From the NCBI RefSeq assembly GCF_011290485.1, contig NZ_CP048029.1, positions 1,116,001 to 1,180,000 on the forward strand: DNA of 64,000 nt. Direction: 5' to 3'. The position numbers and the translations under genes were made by a program. This stretch comes from Caldichromatium japonicum. Lineage in GTDB: Bacteria; Pseudomonadota; Gammaproteobacteria; Chromatiales; Chromatiaceae. Position 1 is the stretch's first letter; each line of letters begins with the position of its first letter. The notes beneath the pieces were generated by a model that was not told the origin of the DNA, ran no database searches, and was given only the letters and a program-made list of their open reading frames with translations. Positions 56,524-64,000 of the stretch are shown in pieces.

Positions 56524-57081
56524 CTAGCGAAGCAGGGCCAGGACCTCGGGGTGACTCTCGGCCTGGGCCCAGTCGGCGGCGCTCTTACCCTCGAGGTCGC
56601 GGATCCTGGGATCAGCGCCATACTGGAGCAGGATCTTGACCGTTGAGGTATGGCCTTGTTTAGCAGCCCAGATCATGGCTGTCCAGCCCTTGGTCCGTTC
56701 CTGGCGGTTGATCTGAGCGCCGCGCTTGAGCAACAGCTCGACGATCGCGGCATGGTTGTTCTGCGCCGCCACCATGAGTGCCGTATAGCCGCCGATGTCT
56801 TCGGCATCGACGCGGGCACCCGCCTGAAGCAGGCGCTCGACGATCGCGACATGGCCGTTGAGCGCCGCTTTCATCAGGGGTGTCCAGCCGCATTCGGTGC
56901 GCGGGTCTGGATTGACATGACGCGCCAAGAGCTGCTCGACAGCGGCGAGATCGCCCTGCTCCGCGGCCTCGATGAGCGGCGAGTTGCCATCCGCCACCCC
57001 CTCACCCTGATCGGCGGGTCCGCAGGCGGCAAGCAGCGCAAGGAGCAACAGAAGGGTAAGCGATGGATGGAAGCGGTTCAT
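56524..57081 (-). CDS. Ankyrin-repeat lipoprotein
   Basis: 185 residues from the ATG at 57081 (MNRFHPSLTLLLLLALLAAC). A lipoprotein signal peptide with LAAC (Cys about residue 20) is followed by four to five ankyrin repeats: SPLIEAAEQGDLAAVEQLLA, TPLMKAALNGHVAIVERLLQ, TALMVAAQNNHAAIVELLLK, TAMIWAAKQGHTSTVKILLQ and a partial last unit. The lipobox suggests membrane anchoring facing the periplasm. Such proteins mediate protein contacts; periplasmic ankyrins are often linked to catalase or oxidative-stress functions, which is only suggestive here. It lies about 100 bases downstream of the Ca2+-ATPase stop on the same strand. Confidence 0.88.
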   Translation of the reverse strand: MNRFHPSLTLLLLLALLAACGPADQGEGVADGNSPLIEAAEQGDLAAVEQLLARHVNPDPRTECGWTPLMKAALNGHVAIVERLLQAGARVDAEDIGGYTALMVAAQNNHAAIVELLLKRGAQINRQERTKGWTAMIWAAKQGHTSTVKILLQYGADPRIRDLEGKSAADWAQAESHPEVLALLR

Positions 57082-57187
57082 GGGCCCATTGTCGCCATCC
57101 CTATGGGCCCCAGGACATGACAATGCGCAAGGCCAGCGGCCGCCGACGAGCGGCGGCTGGCGATGTCCTTTGTTGAAAAGCCCTCGA

Positions 57188-59863
57188 CTAGGCACGCACT
57201 GGATTGCCGAACAACCGGTTGCGCAGGACCTTGCGCGCAAGGTCCAGGGGAATGACCAAGATGGCCATGGCGAGCACGATCAGCCACTCGGCGGGATTGA
57301 GCCCCACGGTACGCAGGATGTTGCCGCCGAAGGTGATGAAAAAGACTTGGATGGCCATGATCGAGGGGATGATGAGTGAAAACAGCTGGTTGTCGAAAAG
57401 ATGTTCGGCGAGATCCAGCCCCTGGGTACGGGCGTTGAAGGTATTAAAGATCTGCACGAACACAAAGAAGGCAAAGAAGGCGGTCAGGAACTTGGCCATG
57501 GCCTCCGGGCTGCCCGCCGGATGGCCGCCATCAAACCAATCCTGGGTGAGTGGGCTGGTGAGAAACAGGATGCTGACCGCGGCGATAAATGAGCCGTTGA
57601 TGAGGATCGCCGACCACATATCGGCGTTGATCAGGGCCTCGTCGCGGCGGATAGGCGGCTCGCGCATATAGCGCTCAAGCGCCGCCTCACCCGCAAAGGC
57701 CAGGCCCGCTAGGGTATCCATGATGATATTGAGCCACAGCAATTGGGTCATGGTCAGCGGCAGATCGAAGCCGAAGAATTGACCAAAGAAGGTCACCAGG
57801 ATCGCCGAGAGGTTGACGGTCAACTGAAAGACCAAGAACTTGCGGATGGATTTGAACAGGGTACGGCCATAGAGCACGGCCTTGGTGATGGATGAAAAAT
57901 TGTCATCGAGGATCACGATATCGCTCGACTCCTTGGTCATCTCGGTGCCGCTGCCCATGGCAAAGCCCACATCAGCGTTCTTGACCGCGGGTGCGTCGTT
58001 GACCCCATCCCCCGTCATCCCGACTACCAGGTTGAGCTCCTTGGCGAGCTTTACCAAGCGGCTCTTGTCGGTGGGATAGGCACGCGCCACCACATAGAGA
58101 TGCGGCAGGATCCGCTTGACCTCCTCATCGCTCATCGCGGCAAGCTCGGCTGAGGTCAAGACGACGGCCTCCGGGTCATCCTCCAAGAGCCCCACATCCC
58201 GGGCGATGGCGCAGGCCGTCTCCTTGGCGTCTCCGGTGATCATGACCACATGGATCCCCGCCTGTTTGGCGAGCTTGACCGAGGGATAGGAGGTCGGGCG
58301 CAGCTCATCGCGCATCCCAAAGACCCCGAGCAGGCTCAGGGGGCGGGGTAAGGCATTGCTCTGGGGGTCGATCGGGGTCTCGGTGCAGGCCACGGCCAAC
58401 AGGCGCATGGCGCGCGCTGTTAGCCCCTCCATCGCCGACTTGAGCCGTTCCCGATCCAGGGGTTGCACCTGGCCTGCGCCATCGAGCCAATGGGTACAGG
58501 CGGCAAGCACCACCTCGGGCGCGCCCTTGACCAGGGTAAGCGCACGCGTATTGCGCACCTGGGTCGCCGAGAACTTACGGCTGCTGTTAAAGGGGATATG
58601 ATCGATGATGTCGGCAGGTGGCGCAGCGAGATAGGGTGTCACAAAGCGCAACAAGGCCTGCTCGGTGCGGTCAGCGCCGACCAGCTTGGGGTCATTGGGG
58701 TCGGTCGCATCGATCACCGCGCTGGTGTTGTTGCGCAGGGCAAAGCCAAGCTCATCGCGCAGGGTCTGGGGGATGGCCTCGAGCGTCTCGAACTGCTCGC
58801 CGGCGCCATCGAGCACCGCGCTCACCATCAGCCGTCCTTGGGTCAGGGTCCCGGTCTTGTCGGTAAAGAGCAGATTGAGCGAGCCCGCCGTCTCGATCCC
58901 CAGGAGCTTGCGCACCAAGACCTTTTCGCTCAAGAGCTTTTTCATATTGATCGCCAGGACCATGGCGATCATCATCGGCAGACCCTCGGGGACCGCGACC
59001 ACGATGATGATGATGGCGAGGATCAGGGCGGTCACGATGTCCTTGACGATGACGCCCGGCGATTGCGCCAGATAGTCCTCGAGTCCTGCGGACTGAAGAA
59101 AGACGTTATTGAACATGAAGGCGACGAAGATCAGGACCGCGCCGATATAGCCGAAGGTAGCGATATGACCGCCGAGGACCGAAAGCTTGTGCTGAAGCGG
59201 CGACAGCCGATCCTCAGCCGACAAGAGCTCCTTCATGGTCTGGCCATAGCGGGTTTGATCGCCCACCGCAGTGACGCGCATGACGCACTCGCCATCGACC
59301 AACAGCCCCGCACGCGCCAGGCGATGCTCCTCAGCGGCCTCCTGGTCAGCGATGCCCTCAGGCAGGGCGGTCTTTTTGACCGGTTCGGACTCACCAGTAA
59401 GTGCGGCCTCATCGACCTCGGCATGACCGGCGATCAAGAGCCCATCGGCGGGGATGGTGTCGCCAGGCTGTAAGAGCACCACATCGCCGACCACCAGCTC
59501 ATCGATCAGGATCTGGCTGAGGTGTCCATTGCGGAAGGCCTTGACCTTGATGCGCGAGGCCTCCTCAAGCAGCCTTTGGAACGAGCGCTCGTTGCTATAT
59601 TCCGACCAGGTGGCGACCAGGGTGGCGATGACCACCGCCAGGGCGATCCCAAAGCCCTCGTACCATTCGGCATAACCAAAGAACATCAGGCCGACGGTGA
59701 CCGCCAGCGCCACGATCAGGATGACGATGATCGGGTCCTTGAGGTTATCGATGAGCTTGTCCCAGAAGGTCTCGACCTTCTGGGAGGTAACCGCATTCGA
59801 GCCGTATTCGGCGCGGGCGCGGATGACTTCGGCCTCGGTCAGACCTGGATGGATGAACCTCAT
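57188..59863 (-). CDS. P-type ATPase, calcium-transporting type (P2)
   Basis: 891 residues. Ten or so membrane helices, the actuator motif LTGESEPVKK, the PEGLPMM motif in TM4 typical of P2-type pumps, the phosphorylation site FTDKTGTLTQG (Asp near residue 333), KGAPEVVL (nucleotide-binding) and TGDGVNDAPAVKNADVGFAM are intact. The conserved acidic or Asn residues of TM6 (WLNIIMDTLAGLAFA) fit Ca2+ or Mn2+ transport of the plasma-membrane (P2B) group. It should export cytosolic Ca2+ using ATP. It is single in its strand block, with about 350 bases before lon. Confidence 0.94.
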   Translation of the reverse strand: MRFIHPGLTEAEVIRARAEYGSNAVTSQKVETFWDKLIDNLKDPIIVILIVALAVTVGLMFFGYAEWYEGFGIALAVVIATLVATWSEYSNERSFQRLLEEASRIKVKAFRNGHLSQILIDELVVGDVVLLQPGDTIPADGLLIAGHAEVDEAALTGESEPVKKTALPEGIADQEAAEEHRLARAGLLVDGECVMRVTAVGDQTRYGQTMKELLSAEDRLSPLQHKLSVLGGHIATFGYIGAVLIFVAFMFNNVFLQSAGLEDYLAQSPGVIVKDIVTALILAIIIIVVAVPEGLPMMIAMVLAINMKKLLSEKVLVRKLLGIETAGSLNLLFTDKTGTLTQGRLMVSAVLDGAGEQFETLEAIPQTLRDELGFALRNNTSAVIDATDPNDPKLVGADRTEQALLRFVTPYLAAPPADIIDHIPFNSSRKFSATQVRNTRALTLVKGAPEVVLAACTHWLDGAGQVQPLDRERLKSAMEGLTARAMRLLAVACTETPIDPQSNALPRPLSLLGVFGMRDELRPTSYPSVKLAKQAGIHVVMITGDAKETACAIARDVGLLEDDPEAVVLTSAELAAMSDEEVKRILPHLYVVARAYPTDKSRLVKLAKELNLVVGMTGDGVNDAPAVKNADVGFAMGSGTEMTKESSDIVILDDNFSSITKAVLYGRTLFKSIRKFLVFQLTVNLSAILVTFFGQFFGFDLPLTMTQLLWLNIIMDTLAGLAFAGEAALERYMREPPIRRDEALINADMWSAILINGSFIAAVSILFLTSPLTQDWFDGGHPAGSPEAMAKFLTAFFAFFVFVQIFNTFNARTQGLDLAEHLFDNQLFSLIIPSIMAIQVFFITFGGNILRTVGLNPAEWLIVLAMAILVIPLDLARKVLRNRLFGNPVRA

Positions 59864-59950
59864 GATCCTCGTCTCCTGTCGGTGGAAGCTGGCACCATTT
59901 TACACCTTCGGCCAGCAGACCATAAGGCATGCACTGCATATCCTACAACT

Positions 59951-59980
59951 GGCTGGATTCCGGCTTGCGCCGGAATGACG
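59951..59980. repeat. Extragenic palindromic repeat unit
   Basis: ATTCCGG (59957-59963) and CCGGAAT (59970-59976) form a perfect 7-bp stem with CTTGCG as loop, flanked by GGCTGG and GACG. This CTGGATTCC...GGAATGACG layout is a widespread short intergenic repeat in proteobacteria. A degenerate relative is seen near 36256-36275. Confidence 0.7.
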
Positions 59981-60078
59981 AAACACTGAGGCAGGTTACG
60001 GGATGCGTATCCCGCGGGTTTGTTGTGGCAGTCATGTCGCCGCGGTCCGGGGTCCGCCGGACAGCGGCTTTCGCCGGG

Positions 60079-60107
60079 TTGAAGGCTGGGGACCTTGCCG
60101 GTGTGAT
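60079..60107 (+). promoter_or_regulatory. Candidate promoter for lon
   Basis: TTGAAG at 60079-60084 and TGTGAT at 60102-60107 are separated by 17 bases (5 of 6 and 4 of 6 consensus matches). A transcript from about 60114 would have a leader of roughly 98 bases before the lon ATG. No clear heat-shock sigma-32 consensus is seen. Confidence 0.3.
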
Positions 60108-60211
60108 AGTTTTGGGAGCTCGCCCCGAACCCTCGGGCTTGAGGCTTGCAAATCGCCGTCAAAAACTGGACATTCAACGGCCCTATGGTTGAATCAAGCG
60201 AGGCGAACGAG

Positions 60212-62602
60212 ATGACAGAGACGGATCGGCCAGAGGTAGAGACCGAGGACCCTGCGCCCACCCCCCCGCCGGCACCCCTGGCGCGGGCAACGGATGTGTT
60301 GCCGACCGAGATCTATCTACTCCCCGTCGCCTCGCGCCCCTTTTTCCCCGGGCAGGCCGTTCCCCTGATGATGGCCGCGGAGCCCTGGGTGCCGACCATG
60401 AAGGCAGTGGTCGAGACCGAACACCGGCTGCTCGGTATCATCTTAGTCGAGACCGAGACCTCGGAGGAGGCGGGCATCGAGCAATTCAGTCGCATCGGCA
60501 CCGCCGCGCGTGTCCATCGCATCCATCAGCAGGACGGACACCTCCAGGTCCTGGTCGAATGCCTGCAACGCTTTCGCATCGAGGACTGGATCTCAAGCCA
60601 GGCCCCGTTTCGCGCGCGGGTGACCTATCTACCCGAATACAAGGGACCGCCCGACCCAGAGGTCAAGGCCTATGCCATGGCGGTGATCAATACCATCAAG
60701 GAGCTTCTGCCCCTCAACCCCCTGTATGTCGAGGAGCTGCGCACCTTTCTCGACCGCTTTGGACCCGATGATCCCTCGCATCTAGCTGATTTTGCGGCCA
60801 GTCTCACGACCTCAACCAAGGAACAACTGCAAGAGGTCTTAGAGACCGTGCCGCTCTTGCCGCGGATGGAGCAGGTCTTGGTCTTGCTCAACAATGAACT
60901 CGAGCTCGCCAAGGCGCAGCAAAAGATCCGGCGCACGGTCGAGGAAAAGATCCAAAAGCAACAACGCGAGTTCTTCCTGCGCGAGCAACTCAAGGCGATC
61001 CAAAAGGAGCTCGGCATCGCCAAGGATGACCGCACCGCTGAGCTTGAAAAGTTTCGCAGCCGGCTGGAGGGCCTGAAACTCACCGAACAGGCCGAGAAGC
61101 GGGTCAACGAAGAGCTCGAAAAGCTCGGGATGCTCGAGATCGGCTCGCCCGAGTATGCCGTCACCCGCAACTATCTGTATTGGGTGACCCTGCTGCCCTG
61201 GGGCCGTTACTCGGAGGACATCCTCGACCTCAAGCGCGCCCGTGAGGTCTTAGACCGCGATCACTATGGGCTTGAGGACGTCAAGGAGCGGATCCTGGAG
61301 TTCTTGGCGGTCGGCATCCACAAGGGCGAGATCGCCGGTTCCATCATCCTCCTCGTCGGTCCCCCGGGGGTGGGCAAGACCTCGATCGGGCGCTCGATCG
61401 CCGATGCCTTGGGCAGGCGCTTTTATCGCTTCTCGGTCGGGGGGATCCGCGATGAGGCCGAGATCAAGGGTCACCGGCGCACCTATATCGGCGCCATGCC
61501 GGGCAAGTTCATTCAGGCGATGAAGGAGGCGGAGACCGCCAACCCCGTGATCCTGCTCGATGAGATCGACAAGATCGGCGCCTCATACCACGGCGACCCC
61601 GCATCGGCGCTGCTCGAGGTCCTCGACCCCGAACAAAACATCGATTTCTTAGATCACTATCTGGATCTGCGCTTTGACCTCTCCAAGGTCCTCTTTGTCT
61701 GTACCGCCAATCAGCTCGACACCATCCCCGGCCCCCTGCTCGATCGTATGGAGGTGATCAAGCTCTCCGGCTATATCGCCGAGGAGAAATACCAGATCGC
61801 CAAGCGCTATCTGCTCCCGCGCCAGCTCGAACGCGCGGGTCTTGCTAAGGATGCGCTCAGGATCGGAGGCGCGACCCTGCGTGCGATCATCGGGGGCTAT
61901 GCCCGCGATGCCGGGGTCAGGCGGCTAGAAAAACAGCTCGGCAAGATCGTGCGCAAGGTAGCAGTGCGTTTATTAGAGGGGACTGTGCCGCCGGTCCGCC
62001 TCCGTCAAAAGGACCTCAAGATCTATCTCGGCAGCCCGGTCTTTCGCGACGAGCGCCGGCTCTCGGGGCCAGGGGTGGTCACCGGCCTGGCCTGGACGGC
62101 GATGGGCGGGGCGACGCTCTCGGTCGAGGCGGCGCGGGTCCACAACTTCGCGCGCGGCTTTAAGCTCACCGGACAGCTCGGCGAGGTCATGAAAGAATCC
62201 GCCGAGATCGCCTATGACTATGTGGTAGGGCATGCCGAGGCCTTCGGCATCGACCCCGAGTTCTTCGAGAAGGCATTCATCCATCTCCATGTCCCGGCAG
62301 GTGCGACCCCCAAGGACGGTCCCTCAGCCGGGATCACTATGACCTCGGCCCTGATCTCGCTAGCGCGCAACCAGCCGGTACGCCGCATCGCCATGACCGG
62401 CGAGATCACCCTGACCGGCGAGGTCTTTCCAGTTGGCGGGATCCGCGAAAAGCTCATCGCCGCCCGGCGGGCCGGCATCACCGAGATCATCCTGCCTGCC
62501 GACAACCAAGGTGATTTTGAAGAGGTCCCAGAGCATGTCCGCGATGGATTAGAGATCCATTTCGCCGAGCGCTTCGAGGAGGTCCTGGCCTGGTTGTTCT
62601 AG
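60212..62602 (+). CDS. lon: ATP-dependent protease Lon
   Basis: 796 residues from the ATG at 60212 (MTETDRPEVETEDPAPTPPP); ATGs at 60146 and 60185 lack good ribosome-binding sites. A Pro-rich lead precedes the LON substrate-binding domain (YLLPVASRPFFPGQAVPLMM), then an AAA+ module with GPPGVGKTS (about residue 383) and VILLDEIDKIG, and the protease domain with the catalytic Ser in KDGPSAGITM (about 704) and Lys in REKLIAARRAG (about 747). It degrades damaged and regulatory proteins in the cytoplasm. An acidic, Pro-rich extra N-terminus of about 35 residues differs from the classical E. coli Lon. Confidence 0.96.
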   Translation: MTETDRPEVETEDPAPTPPPAPLARATDVLPTEIYLLPVASRPFFPGQAVPLMMAAEPWVPTMKAVVETEHRLLGIILVETETSEEAGIEQFSRIGTAARVHRIHQQDGHLQVLVECLQRFRIEDWISSQAPFRARVTYLPEYKGPPDPEVKAYAMAVINTIKELLPLNPLYVEELRTFLDRFGPDDPSHLADFAASLTTSTKEQLQEVLETVPLLPRMEQVLVLLNNELELAKAQQKIRRTVEEKIQKQQREFFLREQLKAIQKELGIAKDDRTAELEKFRSRLEGLKLTEQAEKRVNEELEKLGMLEIGSPEYAVTRNYLYWVTLLPWGRYSEDILDLKRAREVLDRDHYGLEDVKERILEFLAVGIHKGEIAGSIILLVGPPGVGKTSIGRSIADALGRRFYRFSVGGIRDEAEIKGHRRTYIGAMPGKFIQAMKEAETANPVILLDEIDKIGASYHGDPASALLEVLDPEQNIDFLDHYLDLRFDLSKVLFVCTANQLDTIPGPLLDRMEVIKLSGYIAEEKYQIAKRYLLPRQLERAGLAKDALRIGGATLRAIIGGYARDAGVRRLEKQLGKIVRKVAVRLLEGTVPPVRLRQKDLKIYLGSPVFRDERRLSGPGVVTGLAWTAMGGATLSVEAARVHNFARGFKLTGQLGEVMKESAEIAYDYVVGHAEAFGIDPEFFEKAFIHLHVPAGATPKDGPSAGITMTSALISLARNQPVRRIAMTGEITLTGEVFPVGGIREKLIAARRAGITEIILPADNQGDFEEVPEHVRDGLEIHFAERFEEVLAWLF

Positions 62603-62604
62603 AT

Positions 62605-62867
62605 TTATGACATCCTCCCCGCCCTCAAGGCCGAAGATGCCTACAGCGCTTGAGGCGCGGCCATGAGCTGCGTTTAAGTCGCTTGGGTGGGTGCCTGCTG
62701 CAGGCGACCCTACTGCATCGCTCACTTCACAGCCACACCTGGGGTGTCTCGCCCTTAAGCTTTCCCATCCTGAACGGCGGAGCTTGTCGCGCACCAGGCC
62801 AAGGATTCTGACTCTCAAGAAAGCACCTCCCCCGCCGTTACAGCCCCCAGACGATTCGGCCAAACCG
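62605..62867 (-). mobile_element. Probable IS200/IS605-type right-end relic (omega-RNA-like)
   Basis: Directly after lon, ATGACATCCTCCCCGCCCTC (62608-62627) matches the familiar right-end sequence of TnpB-type elements, read on the minus strand as GGGCGGGGAGGATGTCAT. Further right, the minus strand has an open frame (to about 62863) whose Gly/Ala-rich content resembles the tail region of tnpB/omega-RNA, but no transposase motif survives. Interpreted as the orphan 3' end of a TnpB element whose body was lost. Confidence 0.5.
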
Positions 62868-63101
62868 ATGGAGTATTGGGGGCGATTGATGATCGATTCA
62901 TGTGCTCAATACGGTCGGAGCGGGGTGATTGCACCGCTCGCCGGACATTGGCAGGAGGCGCGTCTGCTCCTTTCGCTCGATGCCGATCTGGGGCGGCGGC
63001 GTTGGTTGGTGCAGATCTGCGATCAGCTATCGCAGCGTCCGCTGCGTCGGCTCGATCTCGATCAGACTATCCGCTCGCTTGGCAAGACCCTCGCCCTTTA
63101 G
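62868..63101 (+). CDS. Small hypothetical protein
   Basis: 77 residues from the ATG at 62868 (MEYWGRLMIDSCAQYGRSGV), ending TIRSLGKTLAL before TAG at 63101. Composition and codon pattern look protein-like (Leu/Arg-rich, amphipathic), but I recognise no family. The frame is open upstream to 62691 across the IS-like relic, so the native 5' end may have been replaced. A later ATG at 62889 is possible. A GGDEF gene starts 25 bases downstream and may be co-transcribed. Confidence 0.45.
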   Translation: MEYWGRLMIDSCAQYGRSGVIAPLAGHWQEARLLLSLDADLGRRRWLVQICDQLSQRPLRRLDLDQTIRSLGKTLAL

Positions 63102-63125
63102 CCATCTGCCATTGACTATCGAAAG

Positions 63126-64000
63126 ATGAACAGCGCCGATTTCATGTCACTGCAAGTCCTTCCCTGTCGACATCCCGTCGGCGCGGCGGCCCTGGATCGG
63201 CCCAATCCGTCGAGTGTTACGCCTCCCAAGCCCTGGCACGGATTTCGCGTTATTCCTGGCGACAACCAGTCATTGCGGGGGTTTCAGGTGCAACCGATCC
63301 ATCCAATTGCCATACCATCGCTGACGCTTGTCTCTGGGTCTGAATCCAAACAGCCGTCAGGGGGTGCCCTCGATCCTGTGCGCTTTTTGTTGACCATGTC
63401 GGCCTCGCTCGATCTCGATGAGGTGGTCAGGACACTCAACGCCTTTTTGGGCGAAGTGGTTGCGCCGAGCGGCTGGTCCTATCGCAGCCCAGGCGATGAG
63501 CTCTGTCTGGCCGAGGGACAACAGAGCGGGCATAGCATCCAGTATCAGCTCAAGTGCAACGAGCAGGCGCTCGGGGTGTTGAAGCTATGGCGCAATCGGC
63601 CCTTTACCGCCGAGGATCAGCAGCAGATCGAAGCTCTCTTGGCCTTGGCTGTGCCCTCGATCCACAATGCACTCCGGTTCTTTCAGATCAACCGGCAGCT
63701 CGAGCGCGACCCCTTGACGGGGTTGGGTAACCGCCGCGCCCTGACGATTCAGGGCGCCCAATGGCTGGCCGATTGCATCCGCCACCGCCATCCGCTCTCG
63801 CTGCTGGTCCTGGATCTAGACCGTTTTAAGATGATCAATGACACCTATGGCCATCCGGTCGGGGATCGGGTACTGTGCCAGGTGGCCGAGATCTTGCGCG
63901 CAGTGACCCGCACAGCGGATCTATGTGTGCGGCTGGGGGGGGATGAGTTTGTGGTACTCCTGCCGGGGGCAACCTTAGATGAGGCCAAGGACTGCGCCGA
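63126..64000 (+). CDS. GGDEF diguanylate cyclase (3' end outside window)
   Basis: The frame is open from the ATG at 63126 (MNSADFMSLQVLPCRHPVGA) to the window edge, about 291 codons. A GAF-like middle (DPVRFLLTMSASLDLDEVVR ... RPFTAEDQQQIEALLALAVP) is followed by GGDEF signatures DPLTGLGNRRAL, LDLDRFKMINDTYGHPVGD and VRLGGDEFVVLLPGA, with an RxxD inhibitory site (RTAD) five residues before GGDEF. It should make c-di-GMP from two GTP. Any further domain lies beyond the window. Confidence 0.92.
   Translation, partial: MNSADFMSLQVLPCRHPVGAAALDRPNPSSVTPPKPWHGFRVIPGDNQSLRGFQVQPIHPIAIPSLTLVSGSESKQPSGGALDPVRFLLTMSASLDLDEVVRTLNAFLGEVVAPSGWSYRSPGDELCLAEGQQSGHSIQYQLKCNEQALGVLKLWRNRPFTAEDQQQIEALLALAVPSIHNALRFFQINRQLERDPLTGLGNRRALTIQGAQWLADCIRHRHPLSLLVLDLDRFKMINDTYGHPVGDRVLCQVAEILRAVTRTADLCVRLGGDEFVVLLPGATLDEAKDCA

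Larger units (their letters stand above)
59864..60211. other. Gene-free stretch between the Ca2+-ATPase and lon
   Basis: About 350 bases between two divergent genes. It holds a GGATTCC-type extragenic palindrome (59951-59980), another small hairpin near 60047-60064 (GTCCGG...CCGGAC) and a candidate lon promoter (60079-60107). No protein-coding features are seen. Confidence 0.7.

Noticed and set aside
58463..59473. 336-codon plus-strand frame within the P-type ATPase
   Set aside because: Shadow of the minus-strand ATPase gene; composition is biased and no motif is seen.

Overview
The window is chromosomal DNA of a high-GC gammaproteobacterium. The gene orders ybgC-tolQRAB-pal-cpoB, miaB-ybeZ-ybeY-corC and leuS-lptE are typical of that class. 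The overall style (split glycine decarboxylase, MtaB beside MiaB, DUF3570/DUF4266 genes, many c-di-GMP proteins) would fit a purple-sulfur-bacterium-like member of the Chromatiales. That placement is inference and was not checked by a search. Most genes are housekeeping, with a few degenerate mobile elements between them.

Layout. 1-4613 (minus): MoxR AAA ATPase, DUF58, DUF4381 and two VWA (BatA/BatB-like) genes, with a Uma2-type nuclease-fold gene inside the operon. 4614-5600: a divergent, partly AT-rich, gene-free stretch with two perfect DnaA boxes. 5601-11202 (plus): typA, miaB, phoH-like ybeZ, ybeY, corC. 11199-12110: a defective IS630-family copy sitting in the corC stop codon. 12467-15701 (minus): tlpA-like, DUF4266, DUF3570, apbE, a small extracytoplasmic redox/flavin cluster with an IS481 fossil in it. 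15768-22199: DHH phosphoesterase, DAACS symporter, a MurE-like ligase, an exported Hsp20, an NTF2-like protein, mtaB, a proline-rich ORF and tRNA-Ser(UGA). 22378-27185: gloB, dxs, cysS, a cytochrome c. 27367-32211 (minus): gcvT-gcvH-gcvPA-gcvPB-dgkA. 32414-39954: zinc-ribbon protein, leuS, lptE, an inositol-phosphatase-like gene, manC, ychF. 40058-43478: ilvB-ilvH-ilvC. 43624-50088: ybgC-tolQRAB-pal-IS630-cpoB. 50121-53863: HD-GYP and PAS-GGDEF-EAL c-di-GMP genes. 53928-57081: bolA, an IS607/TnpB relic, a degenerate P-loop protein, an ankyrin lipoprotein. 57188-62602: Ca2+-type P-ATPase and lon. 62605-64000: a possible TnpB/omega-RNA relic, a small ORF and the start of a GGDEF protein.

The most interesting points are these. 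(1) The DUF3570 protein looks like an outer-membrane beta-barrel, carries a DAISGAS sequence resembling the ApbE flavinylation motif, and lies directly upstream of apbE; this suggests an undescribed flavinylated envelope system. (2) Two inverted, differently deleted IS630 copies each appear to have inserted into the TA of a host stop codon (corC, pal), with the element end supplying a replacement TGA. (3) The DnaA-box/AT-rich divergent region upstream of typA resembles a replication origin. (4) The Uma2-like protein lacks the usual catalytic Asp.
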